Shown here in pieces: positions 28,776 through 38,123 of a DNA stretch of 64,000 nucleotides. The position numbers and the translations under genes were made by a program. Source of the DNA: CAYXAA01 sp964462985 (GTDB taxonomy: Bacteria; Pseudomonadota; Alphaproteobacteria; Rhizobiales; Stappiaceae); contig CAYXAA010000013.1 of assembly GCA_964462985.1 (NCBI GenBank), positions 33,813 to 97,812 on the forward strand. The letters run 5' to 3'. Each line of letters starts with the position of its first letter. The stretch's first letter is position 1. The notes below the pieces were generated by a model. That model worked only from the letters and a program-made list of their open reading frames with translations, was not told where the DNA came from and searched no databases.

Positions 28776-29408
28776 TCAGCCGAGTGCAGCGAAGGCACGC
28801 ACGCCATCGGCGACGAATTGCACGGAGAGGGCGGCGAGCAGCACGCCCAGCAGCCGCGTCACCACCATGGAGGCCGTGTCGCCCATCAGCCGTTCGATCC
28901 GATCGGCAAGCAGAAAGGCGAGCAGGCAGGATGCGACGATGACGATGATCACGCCGGCAAGGCCGGCATAGGCGAGGGGGTCCGGTGCCTGCGACGACAG
29001 CAGGATCACGGCACTGATTGCCGCCGGCCCCGAGATCAGCGGAATGCCGAGTGGAAACACGGCGATCGCCTGCAGGTCCTCGTGATGGACAACAGCCTTC
29101 CCGGCGCTCTCCGACTTCCGCTTCTGGCGCTTCTCGAACACCATCTCGATGGCAATGAGAAACAAGAGCAATCCGCCGGCGATCTGGAACGCCGGCACCG
29201 AAATGCCGAGCACGTCGAGGACACTCTTGCCCGCCACCAGGAAAACGAACAGGACGCATCCGCCGATCAGCGTGGCCCGCAATGCGATGCGCCGCCGGTC
29301 GCGCGCCGTCGCCCCGGCGGTGATGGCGAGGAACATCGGTGCAAGCCCAACAGGATCAACCGTTACGAACAGCGTGGCAAAGGCATTGATGAGGTAATCA
29401 GCGAGCAT
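28776..29408 (-). CDS. MarC-family membrane protein
   Basis: The 210-residue protein has six hydrophobic helices and the MarC family pattern: YLINAFATLFVTVDPVGLAPMFL, RIALRATLIGGCVLFVFLVAG, IAGGLLLFLIAIEMVF and the conserved AVFPLGIPLISGPAAISAVILL. Despite the name, MarC proteins have no proven link to multiple antibiotic resistance and their transport function is unknown. The ATG at 29408 is chosen over an upstream extension. It is divergent from gyrA, an order seen in many Hyphomicrobiales. Confidence 0.92.
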   Translation of the reverse strand: MLADYLINAFATLFVTVDPVGLAPMFLAITAGATARDRRRIALRATLIGGCVLFVFLVAGKSVLDVLGISVPAFQIAGGLLLFLIAIEMVFEKRQKRKSESAGKAVVHHEDLQAIAVFPLGIPLISGPAAISAVILLSSQAPDPLAYAGLAGVIIVIVASCLLAFLLADRIERLMGDTASMVVTRLLGVLLAALSVQFVADGVRAFAALG

Positions 29409-29644
29409 ACCTTCGCCCTCTTGGTCCGAGTTCCTGACCCTCGTGCTTCCAATCAATGAGCCCTCGAGCGCGTCCGACTGCAAGCGCCGCAGGTCGTCGA
29501 TTCCAGGGCGCAGAAGCAGCCCGTTTGCGCCCGATAGGCCCAGGATTGGTTCAGCAGCGACAAATCGCCCACAATCTTTTGAAGTCTCCGAAATAACATA
29601 ATGAAATCATTAAAGATTTCGGGGGATTTTTTGCGCTGCAAAAT

Positions 29645-29672
29645 TTGTCCGGTCGGTCGGAATCGTCTATAA
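29645..29672 (+). promoter_or_regulatory. Candidate sigma-70 promoter of gyrA
   Basis: TTGTCC (29645-29650) and CTATAA (29667-29672) are separated by 16 bases and followed by a G-rich start region, about 35 bases before the gyrA TTG. The sequence just upstream is AT-rich (29595-29645), as expected for a strong promoter. Confidence 0.5.
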
Positions 29673-29706
29673 GGGGCCATCTGTCCCATGCACAAGAGAC
29701 CTCTCC

Positions 29707-32424
29707 TTGTCTGACCAGGATTCCACGGCAACGTCCGGCGGTCTGCCGTCTGATATTCGACCGATCTCGATTTCCGACGAAATGCGGCGCAGCTATCTCG
29801 ATTACGCCATGAGCGTAATCGTGAGCCGCGCGCTTCCCGATATTCGCGACGGTCTGAAGCCTGTTCATCGGCGCATCCTCTATTCGATGCACGAGAACGG
29901 TTACGAATGGAACAAGCCCTACCGCAAGTCGGCACGCGTCGTCGGCGATGTCATGGGTAAATACCATCCCCATGGTGACAGCGCGATCTACGATGCGCTG
30001 GTTCGGATGGCGCAGTCGTTCTCACTGCGATTGCCGCTGATCGACGGGCAGGGCAACTTCGGCTCGGTCGACGGGGATCCGGCGGCGGCGATGCGCTACA
30101 CCGAGTGCCGTCTCGCCAAGGTCGCTCACAAGCTGCTCGACGACATCGACAAGGATACCGTCGACTTTCAGGAGAACTACGACAATTCGGAACGCGAGCC
30201 GGTGGTGTTGCCGGCCAAGTTCCCGAATCTCCTCGTCAACGGCGCCGGCGGCATCGCCGTCGGCATGGCCACCAACATCCCGCCGCACAATCTCGGCGAG
30301 GTGATCGATGCGGCCGTGGCCCTGCTCGACAATCCGGGGATGAGCCTGGAAGAACTGATGCAGATCGTGCCGGGCCCTGATTTCCCAACCGGCGGCATCA
30401 TCCTTGGCCGTTCTGGGATCCGCTCTGCCTATGAGGGCGGGCGCGGTTCGATCGTCATGCGCGGAAAGGTCGAGGTCGAGACGATCCGCAAGGATCGCGA
30501 AGCTCTGATTGTCACCGAGATCCCGTATCAGGTGAACAAGGCGTCGATGATCGAAAAGATCGCCGACCTTGTTCGCGAGAAGCGGATCGAAGGCATCTCC
30601 GACATCCGTGACGAGTCCGACCGGTCCGGCATGCGAGTCGTGATCGAGCTGAAGCGCGAGGCGGTCGCCGACGTCATCCTCAATCAGCTCTATCGGTTTT
30701 CGCCGCTTCAGACCACGTTCGGTGCCAACATCGTCGCGCTGAACGGCGGTCGCCCGGAACAGCTCGGCCTCAAGGACATGCTGAGCGCCTTCATCGCCTT
30801 CCGCGAGGAGGTCGTCGGCAGGCGCACCCGGTTCCTGCTCGCCAAGGCGCGCGACCGCGCTCACGTCCTGGTCGGCTTGGCAATCGCTGTTGCCAACATC
30901 GATGAAGTCATCCACCTGATCCGTACCGCGCCGGACCCGGCCACGGCTCGCGCCCAGTTAATGGAGCGCCACTGGCCGGCCAAGGATGTGGCGCCCCTGA
31001 TCGTCCTGATCGACGACCCGCGTCACACGGTTGCCGAGGACGGCACCTACCAGTTGTCGGAAGAGCAGGCCCGCGCCATCCTCGACCTGCGCCTGCAGCG
31101 TCTGACGGCTCTCGGCCGCGACGAAATTGCCGACGAGCTCAACAAGCTCGGCGAGGAGATCAAGGACTACCTGGAGATCCTGCGCTCGCGCGCCCGCATC
31201 TTCGGCATCATCCGTGATGAGCTGATCGAGATCCGTGACGAGTTCGCAACGCCGCGCCGGACTGAGATTGTCGAAGGTGGTGCCGACCTCGAGGATGAGG
31301 ACCTGATCCAGCGCGAGGACATGGTCGTCACCGTCAGCCATGCCGGCTATATCAAGCGGGTTCCGCTCGATACCTACCGGGCGCAGCGCCGTGGCGGCAA
31401 GGGCCGTTCCGGCATGGCCACGAAGGAAGAGGATTTCGTCACTCGGCTCTTCGTCGCCAACACGCACACGCCGGTTCTGTTCTTCTCCTCACGAGGCATC
31501 GCCTACAAGCTCAAGGTCTGGCGTTTGCCGATCGGCGGGCCGACCTCTCGCGGCAAGGCTCTGGTCAATCTGCTCCCACTGGAGTCTGGGGAGCAGATAA
31601 CCTCAATCATGCCTTTGCCTGAAAACGAGGAGACCTGGGGCGAACTCGACGTCATGTTCGCCACGACCCGCGGCACGGTCCGTCGCAACAAGCTGTCGGA
31701 TTTTGTCCAGATCAACAAGAACGGCAAGATCGCCATGAAGCTGGAGGAGGGCGACGGCATCGTTGGCGTCGAAACCTGCTCTGAGCATGATGACGTCATG
31801 CTGACGACAGCCGGCGGACAATGCATCCGCTTCCCCGTCCCGGAGGTCCGCGTCTTTGCCGGGCGGAATTCGGTTGGCGTGCGCGGCATCAGCCTTGCCG
31901 CAGACGACAAGGTCATTTCGATGTCGATCCTGCGCCACTTCGACGCCACGGCGGAGGAGCGGGCGGCCTATCTCAAGCTGCGCCGCCTCATGCGCGGCGA
32001 GGTCGAGGAGACGGCGGCTGAGCAGGAGGAGGGCGCCGGGAACGGCCAGATCTCTGAGGCACGTTATGCCGAAATGAGTGCAGCGGAGCAGACCATCCTC
32101 ACGCTGTCGGAAAACGGCTACGGAAAGCGGACATCGTCGTTCGAGTACCGCACCACCGGACGCGGCGGCAAAGGCATTGTCGCCATGACGGTCAATGCCC
32201 GAAACGGCCGCCTTGTGGCCTCTTTCCCGGTGGATGACAGCGACCAGATCATGCTCGTGACCAACGGCGGGCAGCTGATCCGCTGTCCGGTGGACGGCAT
32301 CCGGATCGCAGGCCGCTCGACACAGGGCGTCACGGTTTTCAACACAGCCGCGGACGAGCAGGTGGTTTCGGTCAGTCGCATATCCGACGAGGGCGATCCA
32401 CAGGAGGGCGAACCCGAAGTGTGA
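29707..32424 (+). CDS. gyrA: DNA gyrase subunit A
   Basis: The 905-residue breakage-reunion subunit introduces negative supercoils together with GyrB. The quinolone-resistance region reads [20 protein letters not shown], with the Ser and Asp of the sensitive type. The catalytic Tyr lies in [10 protein letters not shown]. The GyrA-box QRRGGKG is followed by the six-bladed C-terminal beta-pinwheel, which repeats motifs such as [14 protein letters not shown] and [13 protein letters not shown]. No in-frame ATG precedes [12 protein letters not shown], so the TTG at 29707 is the likely start. An acidic insert ([14 protein letters not shown]) sits between blades. Confidence 0.97.
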   Translation: MSDQDSTATSGGLPSDIRPISISDEMRRSYLDYAMSVIVSRALPDIRDGLKPVHRRILYSMHENGYEWNKPYRKSARVVGDVMGKYHPHGDSAIYDALVRMAQSFSLRLPLIDGQGNFGSVDGDPAAAMRYTECRLAKVAHKLLDDIDKDTVDFQENYDNSEREPVVLPAKFPNLLVNGAGGIAVGMATNIPPHNLGEVIDAAVALLDNPGMSLEELMQIVPGPDFPTGGIILGRSGIRSAYEGGRGSIVMRGKVEVETIRKDREALIVTEIPYQVNKASMIEKIADLVREKRIEGISDIRDESDRSGMRVVIELKREAVADVILNQLYRFSPLQTTFGANIVALNGGRPEQLGLKDMLSAFIAFREEVVGRRTRFLLAKARDRAHVLVGLAIAVANIDEVIHLIRTAPDPATARAQLMERHWPAKDVAPLIVLIDDPRHTVAEDGTYQLSEEQARAILDLRLQRLTALGRDEIADELNKLGEEIKDYLEILRSRARIFGIIRDELIEIRDEFATPRRTEIVEGGADLEDEDLIQREDMVVTVSHAGYIKRVPLDTYRAQRRGGKGRSGMATKEEDFVTRLFVANTHTPVLFFSSRGIAYKLKVWRLPIGGPTSRGKALVNLLPLESGEQITSIMPLPENEETWGELDVMFATTRGTVRRNKLSDFVQINKNGKIAMKLEEGDGIVGVETCSEHDDVMLTTAGGQCIRFPVPEVRVFAGRNSVGVRGISLAADDKVISMSILRHFDATAEERAAYLKLRRLMRGEVEETAAEQEEGAGNGQISEARYAEMSAAEQTILTLSENGYGKRTSSFEYRTTGRGGKGIVAMTVNARNGRLVASFPVDDSDQIMLVTNGGQLIRCPVDGIRIAGRSTQGVTVFNTAADEQVVSVSRISDEGDPQEGEPEV

Positions 32425-32493
32425 TATCGGCGAGGCCGGAGCAACATTTCGCCCACGGTCTCAAGCCTTGAACGGAACGGCTCGTGAAAGCTC

Positions 32494-32850
32494 TCACGAC
32501 TCCACCGGAACCCGCGTCAGGATCGACAACCGTTCCTGTGGCAGCCGTTCCTCGACGGTGATCGTGCGGACCGCGCGTGTCGCCGGCTTGCCCGTAATTG
32601 CCGAGACGCAGTCCGGCGTCCACTCGCCCCACGGCTGCCCCTGGCATACGCTTGGAAGCTTGCTGTCGAGGCGGTCTCCCTTGGTGGCGACCGGGGCTGC
32701 GACAGAACTGGACGCCTCCGTGGCAACGGAGTTTGCGCTCTGGAAGACGGTAAGCGAACCCACAACGGCGGCGGAGGCCACAACGGCCGCCGCGAGAATG
32801 ATTTTGAGCCGGGCCGTAGGCTCCGCGGGCTCGGTTGACATGAAGGTCAT
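32494..32850 (-). CDS. Small membrane-anchored hypothetical protein (KGDRL type)
   Basis: The 118-residue product has one N-terminal hydrophobic segment (IILAAAVVASAAVVGSLTVF), then a Ser/Ala-rich linker and a small exported domain with TKGDRLDSKLPSVCQGQPW and two cysteines. GGGAG precedes ATG 32850. It shares the segment KGDRL after a hydrophobic anchor with the protein at 33592-33873, so the two may be paralogues. Function unknown. Confidence 0.65.
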   Translation of the reverse strand: MTFMSTEPAEPTARLKIILAAAVVASAAVVGSLTVFQSANSVATEASSSVAAPVATKGDRLDSKLPSVCQGQPWGEWTPDCVSAITGKPATRAVRTITVEERLPQERLSILTRVPVES

Positions 32851-32874
32851 CGTCAGGCTCCCTGCTTTGTCACT

Positions 32875-33110
32875 TCAACGCTGACGCTCGTTAATTTGTT
32901 CCTCTTCTGGGGAAGGCGTTATGACGTGCATCACGTTTCCGCTGGGATCTTGAACACGTGCGCCGAAGTCTGACTCCGCTACCTCGGCGTAGCGGTCGAT
33001 GCATGCCCGCCGGCCGCGGAGTCTGGATCCGGCGGATGCTTTTCGAGGTCCACCAGGATGCCGGTCGGATCGAATGATCCGAACAACCCACCTGCAGTCA
33101 GGCGCAGACG
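32875..33110 (-). pseudogene. Possible remnant of a VOC-family gene
   Basis: On the minus strand one frame gives SDFGARVQDPSGNVMHVITP, which resembles the C-terminal strand of VOC proteins. An adjacent frame gives GSFDPTGILVDLEKHPPDP upstream. The two do not join in one frame, and no good start codon is present, which suggests a frameshifted fragment. The evidence is thin. Confidence 0.25.
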
Positions 33111-33118
33111 ATTTCAGC

Positions 33119-33409
33119 CTAAAGCGCGGCTGCCTGCGGCCTGGCGCGGACCGTCTGCCGGAAGCGCTCGGCGGCAAAGGCCCCGTCTTCCCATCCCGAC
33201 GGCATCGCGAAGCACTCCGGATCTTCCATCAGGAACAGGACGCTGGCGCAGTAGTCGTCCGCCGTGCTGTTGCTCGCCTCGTTCTGCGGCGGCACCACGG
33301 GCCCCTCGGCAAACACCGCCGCCATGGTCAGCAGGGCGACGAAGGCAACCACGCCTGCGAGCCACACGCGGATGGCGAGCGGGGTTCGGATTGGGTCTGA
33401 GTGTTTCAT
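33119..33409 (-). CDS. Small membrane-anchored hypothetical protein
   Basis: A 96-residue product with one hydrophobic segment (VWLAGVVAFVALLTMAAVFA) followed by a short polar domain containing DDYCASVLFLMEDPECFAMP, whose two cysteines may form a disulfide outside the cytoplasm. The start MKHSDPIRTP at 33409 lacks a clear ribosome-binding site; an upstream alternative start would add nine residues. I do not recognise the family. Confidence 0.5.
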   Translation of the reverse strand: MKHSDPIRTPLAIRVWLAGVVAFVALLTMAAVFAEGPVVPPQNEASNSTADDYCASVLFLMEDPECFAMPSGWEDGAFAAERFRQTVRARPQAAAL

Positions 33410-33591
33410 GGTGCGGCTGAGATGGGATGGCCACAACTCGGGTCAAGGGTCGCCGTGACCTTCCCTGTTCACAACACGGAGAACACACCGTCACCACGAC
33501 CCAGTCTGCCGCACCCGCAGACGCAAGACGACGGCGCGCCGGGGAAACGCGCCGCCGTCTTTCTTGAGCGGATCCGAGGTCAGGAAACGGA

Positions 33592-33873
33592 TCACTCAGA
33601 AATCTTAACCCGCTTCAAGACGGTTATCCCGTCTCCTGTTTCGGCAATTGTTTCGTATTGCGCCACGCGCCGCGTGCTGGACAGGTCCGTACAGGTCTTT
33701 CCGGCATCGACCAGCATCACGTCACCGCAGGCGACTTTGACTTCGGGTCGAAGCCTATCGCCCTTGTTCGTCGCGCCGTGGTCGGCGTACACCCCAACGT
33801 CGATCGCAGCGACGACGAGAGCAAACGACCCAAACGCCAGGGCAGCACCCCAGCGCCACACCGCGCTCCGCAT
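33592..33873 (-). CDS. Small secreted or anchored hypothetical protein (KGDRL type)
   Basis: A 93-residue product with an N-terminal hydrophobic segment (WGAALAFGSFALVVAAIDVG) and a small domain with NKGDRLRPEVKVACGD and a second Cys (GKTCTDL). AAGGAGG precedes ATG 33873 at a good distance, which supports this start over a longer frame. It appears related to the 32494-32850 protein. It is divergent from coaD. Confidence 0.65.
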   Translation of the reverse strand: MRSAVWRWGAALAFGSFALVVAAIDVGVYADHGATNKGDRLRPEVKVACGDVMLVDAGKTCTDLSSTRRVAQYETIAETGDGITVLKRVKISE

Positions 33874-34010
33874 CTTCGCCTCCTTGTCAATGAGACCTAA
33901 AATAGCAAAAACCTGAGGGAAAGAAAATAAAATCATTGCGTGCTGCAAATCTGCAACAAACAAGACTGTGACCTCCTTGTGCTGCGTCAGCCCTGCAGGT
34001 AAGAGAGGGC

Positions 34011-34517
34011 ATGACTCGCACTGCGCTGTATCCTGGCTCTTTCGACCCGGTAACGAACGGGCATCTCGACATCCTCCGGCACGCCCTTGGGCTGGCCGAT
34101 AGGGTGTTCGTCGCGATTGGTCTTCACCCCGGCAAGACGCCGCTGTTCAGCTTTGAGGAGCGGCTCGCGATGATCAATGAGGTGGCTCGCAATACCTTCG
34201 GTGCCGACGAGGCCGCCCGCATCACAGTGGTCTCGTTCGAAAAGCTGGTGATCGACGCCGCCCGCGATCACGGTGCGTCGTTCCTGATCCGGGGGCTGCG
34301 GGACGGGACCGATCTCGACTACGAGATGCAGATGGCCGGCATGAACGGCACGTTGGCCCCGGAGGTGCAAACGGTGTTTCTGCCGGCCTCGCCGGAGGTC
34401 CGTCATATCACCGCCACCCTGGTTCGCCAGATCGCCAGCATGGGCGGCGACGTCACCCAATTCGTACCCCAGAGCGTCGCCCGGCTGATGGCCGAGCGCT
34501 TCGGGAGACGGACCTGA
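34011..34517 (+). CDS. coaD: Phosphopantetheine adenylyltransferase
   Basis: Catalyses the fourth step of coenzyme A synthesis, 4'-phosphopantetheine + ATP to dephospho-CoA. The 168-residue protein has the nucleotidyltransferase (T/H)xGH motif in [38 protein letters not shown], and [19 protein letters not shown] in place of the common ISSTLVRE. The gene lies downstream of gyrA and upstream of the cyclophilins and queA-tgt, a conserved Hyphomicrobiales order. Confidence 0.96.
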   Translation: MTRTALYPGSFDPVTNGHLDILRHALGLADRVFVAIGLHPGKTPLFSFEERLAMINEVARNTFGADEAARITVVSFEKLVIDAARDHGASFLIRGLRDGTDLDYEMQMAGMNGTLAPEVQTVFLPASPEVRHITATLVRQIASMGGDVTQFVPQSVARLMAERFGRRT

Positions 34518-34557
34518 CGGCAGTTGCCGTCCAGAGCCTTCAACCAGGAGATCATCC

Positions 34558-35097
34558 GTGTCGAGGATCCTTTCGACTTTACTTGCCGTCGTCTTCTTTG
34601 TCGGTCTGGCCCAGGCGGCTTCGGCCCAGTCGGCCGATCCGGAGAACACGCTCTACCTCGACCTCAAGGATGGCCGCGTCGTCATCCGGCTCCGCCCGGA
34701 CCTTGCGCCTGAGCACGTCGAACGCATCAAAACCCTGACCCGTCAGGGCTTTTACGACGGCATCGTGTTCCATCGCGTGATCGACGGGTTCATGGCCCAG
34801 ACGGGAGACCCGACCGGCACCGGGATGGGCGGCTCCGAGCTTCCCGACCTCAGGGCCGAATTCAGCGATGCGCCATTCCAGCGCGGCACGCTGGGGATGG
34901 CACGCTCGTCCGACCCCAACAGCGCCAACTCGCAGTTCTTCATCTGCTTTGCCGAAGCCGACTGGCTGAACGGTCAGTACACGGTGTTCGGAGAGGTCGT
35001 CGAGGGCATGGAGTTCGTCGATAAGATCAAGCGCGGCGAGCCGGTGCAGAACCCCGACAAGATCATCAAGATGCAGGTCGCCGCCGACGCGAAGTGA
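34558..35097 (+). CDS. Periplasmic cyclophilin-type peptidylprolyl isomerase
   Basis: The 179-residue product has a signal peptide (LSTLLAVVFFVGLAQAASAQ) followed by a compact cyclophilin domain: FYDGIVFHRVIDGFMAQTGDP, GTLGMARSSDPNSANSQFFI and YTVFGEVVEGMEFVDKI. These hold the catalytic Arg and the substrate-pocket Gln/Phe. The start is GTG at 34558 after AGGAG. It is followed by a second cyclophilin without signal peptide, giving a periplasmic/cytoplasmic pair. Confidence 0.93.
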   Translation: MSRILSTLLAVVFFVGLAQAASAQSADPENTLYLDLKDGRVVIRLRPDLAPEHVERIKTLTRQGFYDGIVFHRVIDGFMAQTGDPTGTGMGGSELPDLRAEFSDAPFQRGTLGMARSSDPNSANSQFFICFAEADWLNGQYTVFGEVVEGMEFVDKIKRGEPVQNPDKIIKMQVAADAK

Positions 35098-35195
35098 CCC
35101 GAGCCGCGCCGGCGCGACACCCCCGTTCGGGGCTGGCGCCGGACTGCGCCGGTATCAATGCCGGTGCAAAGCCCACGACCACAAGGAGAGACGCC

Positions 35196-35669
35196 GTGGC
35201 GAACTACAATGATCCGGAAAACACGCTCGTGATGGAGACCTCCCAGGGTCCCGTCGTCATCGAGATGCGTCCCGACCTCGCCCCCAGTCATGTCAGCCGC
35301 ATCAAGGAACTCGTTCGCGATGGCTTCTACGACGGAATTGTCTTCCATCGCGTAATCGAGGGCTTCATGGCCCAGACCGGCTGCCCGCAAGGCACCGGTA
35401 CTGGCGGATCGGGCAAGAAGCTCAAGGCCGAGTTCTCATCCGAAAAGCACAAGCGCGGCACCGTCTCGATGGCCCGTGCAATGGACCCGAACTCCGGCGA
35501 CAGCCAGTTCTTCATCTGCTTTGCCGACGCGCCCTGGCTCGATGGCCAGTACACCGTGTGGGGACAGGTCGTCGAAGGCATGGAGAACGTTGACAAGATC
35601 AAGCGCGGCGAGCCGGTGCGCGACCCCGACACGATCGTCTCGCTGAAGGTTGCGGCCGACGCTGCCTGA
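35196..35669 (+). CDS. Cytoplasmic cyclophilin-type peptidylprolyl isomerase
   Basis: A 157-residue single-domain cyclophilin without a signal peptide. It contains FYDGIVFHRVIEGFMAQTGCP, GTVSMARAMDPNSGDSQFFI and YTVWGQVVEGMENVDKI. It is close in sequence to the preceding gene product and clearly a tandem paralogue. The GTG at 35196 follows AAGGAG at a good distance; an upstream in-frame ATG would add an unrelated 34-residue leader. Confidence 0.94.
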   Translation: MANYNDPENTLVMETSQGPVVIEMRPDLAPSHVSRIKELVRDGFYDGIVFHRVIEGFMAQTGCPQGTGTGGSGKKLKAEFSSEKHKRGTVSMARAMDPNSGDSQFFICFADAPWLDGQYTVWGQVVEGMENVDKIKRGEPVRDPDTIVSLKVAADAA

Positions 35670-35690
35670 GGCGGGCGGACCGGCGGATGA

Positions 35691-35720
35691 ACGGCCAGGC
35701 CGATCGTCGGCCTGGCCGTT
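35691..35720 (+). terminator. Hairpin between the second cyclophilin gene and queA
   Basis: Arms aacggccagg (35691-35700) and cctggccgtt (35711-35720) form a perfect 10-bp stem with a 10-base loop. They are followed by gatttgg, a poor T-run. It may terminate weakly or separate the transcripts before queA. Confidence 0.5.
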
Positions 35721-35738
35721 GATTTGGGGCCATCGATC

Positions 35739-36824
35739 ATGCGCGTTGACGACTTCGATTTCGAGTTGCCGCAAGATCGGATTGCGCTGCGTCCTGCGCG
35801 GCCGCGCGATGCTGCGCGGCTCTTGGTGGTCCGCCCGGGTACGGACCCTGAATTCGTCGACCGCGGCGTCCGAGACCTTCCGGACCTGCTCGAGCCCGGC
35901 GACGCCCTTGTGTTCAATGATACCCGCGTCATCCCCGCGCAGCTCGAGGGCAAGCGCGTCCGGGACGACGTCACGGCCCGGATCGGCGCCACGCTGCATA
36001 TGCGCGTGGCGCCGGATCGCTGGAAGGCTTTCGTGCGCCCGGCAAAGAAGCTGGTGGTCGGCGACCGCATCCGTTTCGGCGGAGAGGGGCGGGTCTGCCT
36101 GCTCGGCACGCTGGACGCGACCGTTGAGGAAAAGAATGACAGCGGCGAGGTGTTGCTGGCGTTCGATCTTTTCGGCCCCGATCTCGACGAGGCGATCGCT
36201 GCCGTCGGCCATGTCCCGCTGCCGCCCTATATCGCGGCCCGACGTCCCGATGACGACCAGGATCGCACCGACTACCAGACGATCTTTGCCCAGAAGGACG
36301 GCGCCGTCGCTGCGCCGACTGCCGGCCTGCATTTCACGAGCGACCTGCTCGACCGGCTCGAGCGTCGCGGCATCGAGCATCACACCGTGACCCTTCACGT
36401 CGGCGCCGGAACGTTCCTGCCGGTCAAGGCGGAGGACACCGCCGATCACGTCATGCATGCGGAATGGGGCGCAGTCTCGGCGGAAACCGCGGCCGCACTC
36501 CGCGCCGTCCGCGATCGCGGCAACCGCGTGATTCCGGTCGGTACAACCTCGCTGCGCATCCTTGAAAGCGCGGCCGCTGCAAGTGGCAGGATCGAGGCCT
36601 TCTCCGGCGAGACGGCGATCTTCATTACCCCCGGCCATCGCTTCCGTGCCATCGACGCCCTGATGACCAACTTCCATCTACCGCGCTCGACCCTGTTCAT
36701 GCTGGTCTCGGCCTTGGCGGGCCTCGACAGGATGCGCCGGGCCTATAGGCACGCCATCGATGAGGGCTACCGCTTCTACTCCTACGGCGATGCCTCGCTG
36801 CTTTTCCCGGACCAGCGTCAATGA
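35739..36824 (+). CDS. queA: S-adenosylmethionine:tRNA ribosyltransferase-isomerase QueA
   Basis: Transfers and isomerises the ribosyl part of SAM onto preQ1-modified tRNA to give epoxyqueuosine. The 361-residue product is full length, with [89 protein letters not shown] and [19 protein letters not shown], all family landmarks. The ATG at 35739 ([10 protein letters not shown]) is preferred over one five codons upstream. It overlaps tgt by 4 bases. Confidence 0.96.
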   Translation: MRVDDFDFELPQDRIALRPARPRDAARLLVVRPGTDPEFVDRGVRDLPDLLEPGDALVFNDTRVIPAQLEGKRVRDDVTARIGATLHMRVAPDRWKAFVRPAKKLVVGDRIRFGGEGRVCLLGTLDATVEEKNDSGEVLLAFDLFGPDLDEAIAAVGHVPLPPYIAARRPDDDQDRTDYQTIFAQKDGAVAAPTAGLHFTSDLLDRLERRGIEHHTVTLHVGAGTFLPVKAEDTADHVMHAEWGAVSAETAAALRAVRDRGNRVIPVGTTSLRILESAAAASGRIEAFSGETAIFITPGHRFRAIDALMTNFHLPRSTLFMLVSALAGLDRMRRAYRHAIDEGYRFYSYGDASLLFPDQRQ

Positions 36825-37969
36825 CCGCGCCCACCCGTTTCTCCTTTCGTGTGCTCGCCACCGAGGGCATGGCCCGGCGCGGCGAGATCACGACACCGCA
36901 TGGTCTGGTCCAGACTCCGGCCTTCATGCCGGTGGGGACTCAGGCGACAGTCAAGGTGATGTATCCCGAGCAGGTGAGGGCGCTCGGAACCGACGTCGTG
37001 CTCGGCAACACCTATCATCTGATGCTGCGGCCCTCTGCCGAGCGGATCGCCCGCCTCGGCGGGCTCCACACCTTCATGAACTGGCCACACACCATCCTGA
37101 CCGATTCCGGCGGCTTTCAGGTGATGTCCCTGGCCCAGCTCCGCAAGCTCGACGAGACGGGCGTCGTGTTCCAGAGCCATATCGACGGCAGGCGCTACGA
37201 GATGTCGCCGGAGCGGTCAGTCGAGATCCAGCAACTCCTCGGTTCCGACATCCAGATGCAGCTCGACGAATGCATTGCGCTGCCGGCGGCGCGGCCCGAA
37301 ATCGAGCGCGCCATGCAGCTGTCGCTCCGCTGGGCGGAGCGCTCGCGCCGGCAGTTCGAGGCGATGGGGGGACCTGGGCGCGGGCAGGGTCTCTACGGCA
37401 TCGTCCAGGGCGGAGACGATCCGGATCTCAGAATCGAATCGGCCAGCCGGCTCGCCGAAATGTCGTTTGAGGGCTACTCGGTCGGCGGTCTTGCGGTGGG
37501 CGAGCCGCAGGAGGTGATGCTGCGCATGCTGGAGGTCACCACACCGGTCTTGCCTGCGGACAGGCCGCGCTATTTGATGGGTGTCGGCACGCCAGAGGAC
37601 ATCCTGGAGAGCGTCGCCCGCGGCATCGATCAGTTCGACTGCGTGATGCCGACGCGAGCTGGCCGCCACGGCCTCGCCTATACCCGATTCGGCAAGGTCA
37701 ACCTCAAGAACGCCCGCCATGCCGAGGATCCGCGCCCGTTGGACGAAATCTCCGCCTGCCCGGCGGCGCGCGACTACAGTCGCGCCTATCTGCACCATCT
37801 CGTGCGCACGGGCGAGGGGTTGGGAGCGATGTTGCTCACCTGGAACAATCTTGCCTATTACCAGGAACTGATGCGCGGCATTCGGGCCGCAATCGACGAG
37901 GGGCGATTCGCCGAGTTCCGCGAGAAGACCAAGGCCGATTGGGCCCGCGGAGACCTGCCGCCGCCTTAG
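36821..37969 (+). CDS. tgt: tRNA-guanine transglycosylase with altered zinc site
   Basis: Exchanges guanine-34 for preQ1 in tRNAs with GUN anticodons. The 382-residue TIM-barrel protein has the general acid/base and nucleophile segments [12 protein letters not shown] and [13 protein letters not shown]. Where E. coli and Zymomonas TGT have a Cys-x-Cys-x2-Cys...His zinc site, this protein reads [17 protein letters not shown] (residues 311-327) and TWNNLAYY (340-347). Thus only Cys313 of the four ligand positions remains; the others are Ser311, Ala316 and Asn342. This may be a lineage trait. It is coupled to queA through an ATGA overlap. Confidence 0.95.
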   Translation: MTAPTRFSFRVLATEGMARRGEITTPHGLVQTPAFMPVGTQATVKVMYPEQVRALGTDVVLGNTYHLMLRPSAERIARLGGLHTFMNWPHTILTDSGGFQVMSLAQLRKLDETGVVFQSHIDGRRYEMSPERSVEIQQLLGSDIQMQLDECIALPAARPEIERAMQLSLRWAERSRRQFEAMGGPGRGQGLYGIVQGGDDPDLRIESASRLAEMSFEGYSVGGLAVGEPQEVMLRMLEVTTPVLPADRPRYLMGVGTPEDILESVARGIDQFDCVMPTRAGRHGLAYTRFGKVNLKNARHAEDPRPLDEISACPAARDYSRAYLHHLVRTGEGLGAMLLTWNNLAYYQELMRGIRAAIDEGRFAEFREKTKADWARGDLPPP

Positions 37970-38123
37970 GTTTACAGATCGAAGGATTGGCCTTCACATC
38001 GGGCTTGGGTTCCGGGCGCCCCTGTTCTACAACCTCTGTGCGGTGCCAAGCGCGCCATACCCGCAGGCGAGGTGGTACGGATCCACCGTTCTGATGTCGT
38101 TGTTTCTGCTGGGAGCCTTCATC

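Noticed and set aside
30000..30100. Quinolone-resistance substitution in gyrA
   Set aside because: The region reads GDSAIYD with the Ser and Asp of sensitive enzymes.
35436..36677. 413-codon open frame on the minus strand
   Set aside because: It is the antisense of the second cyclophilin gene and queA, both with clear motifs.
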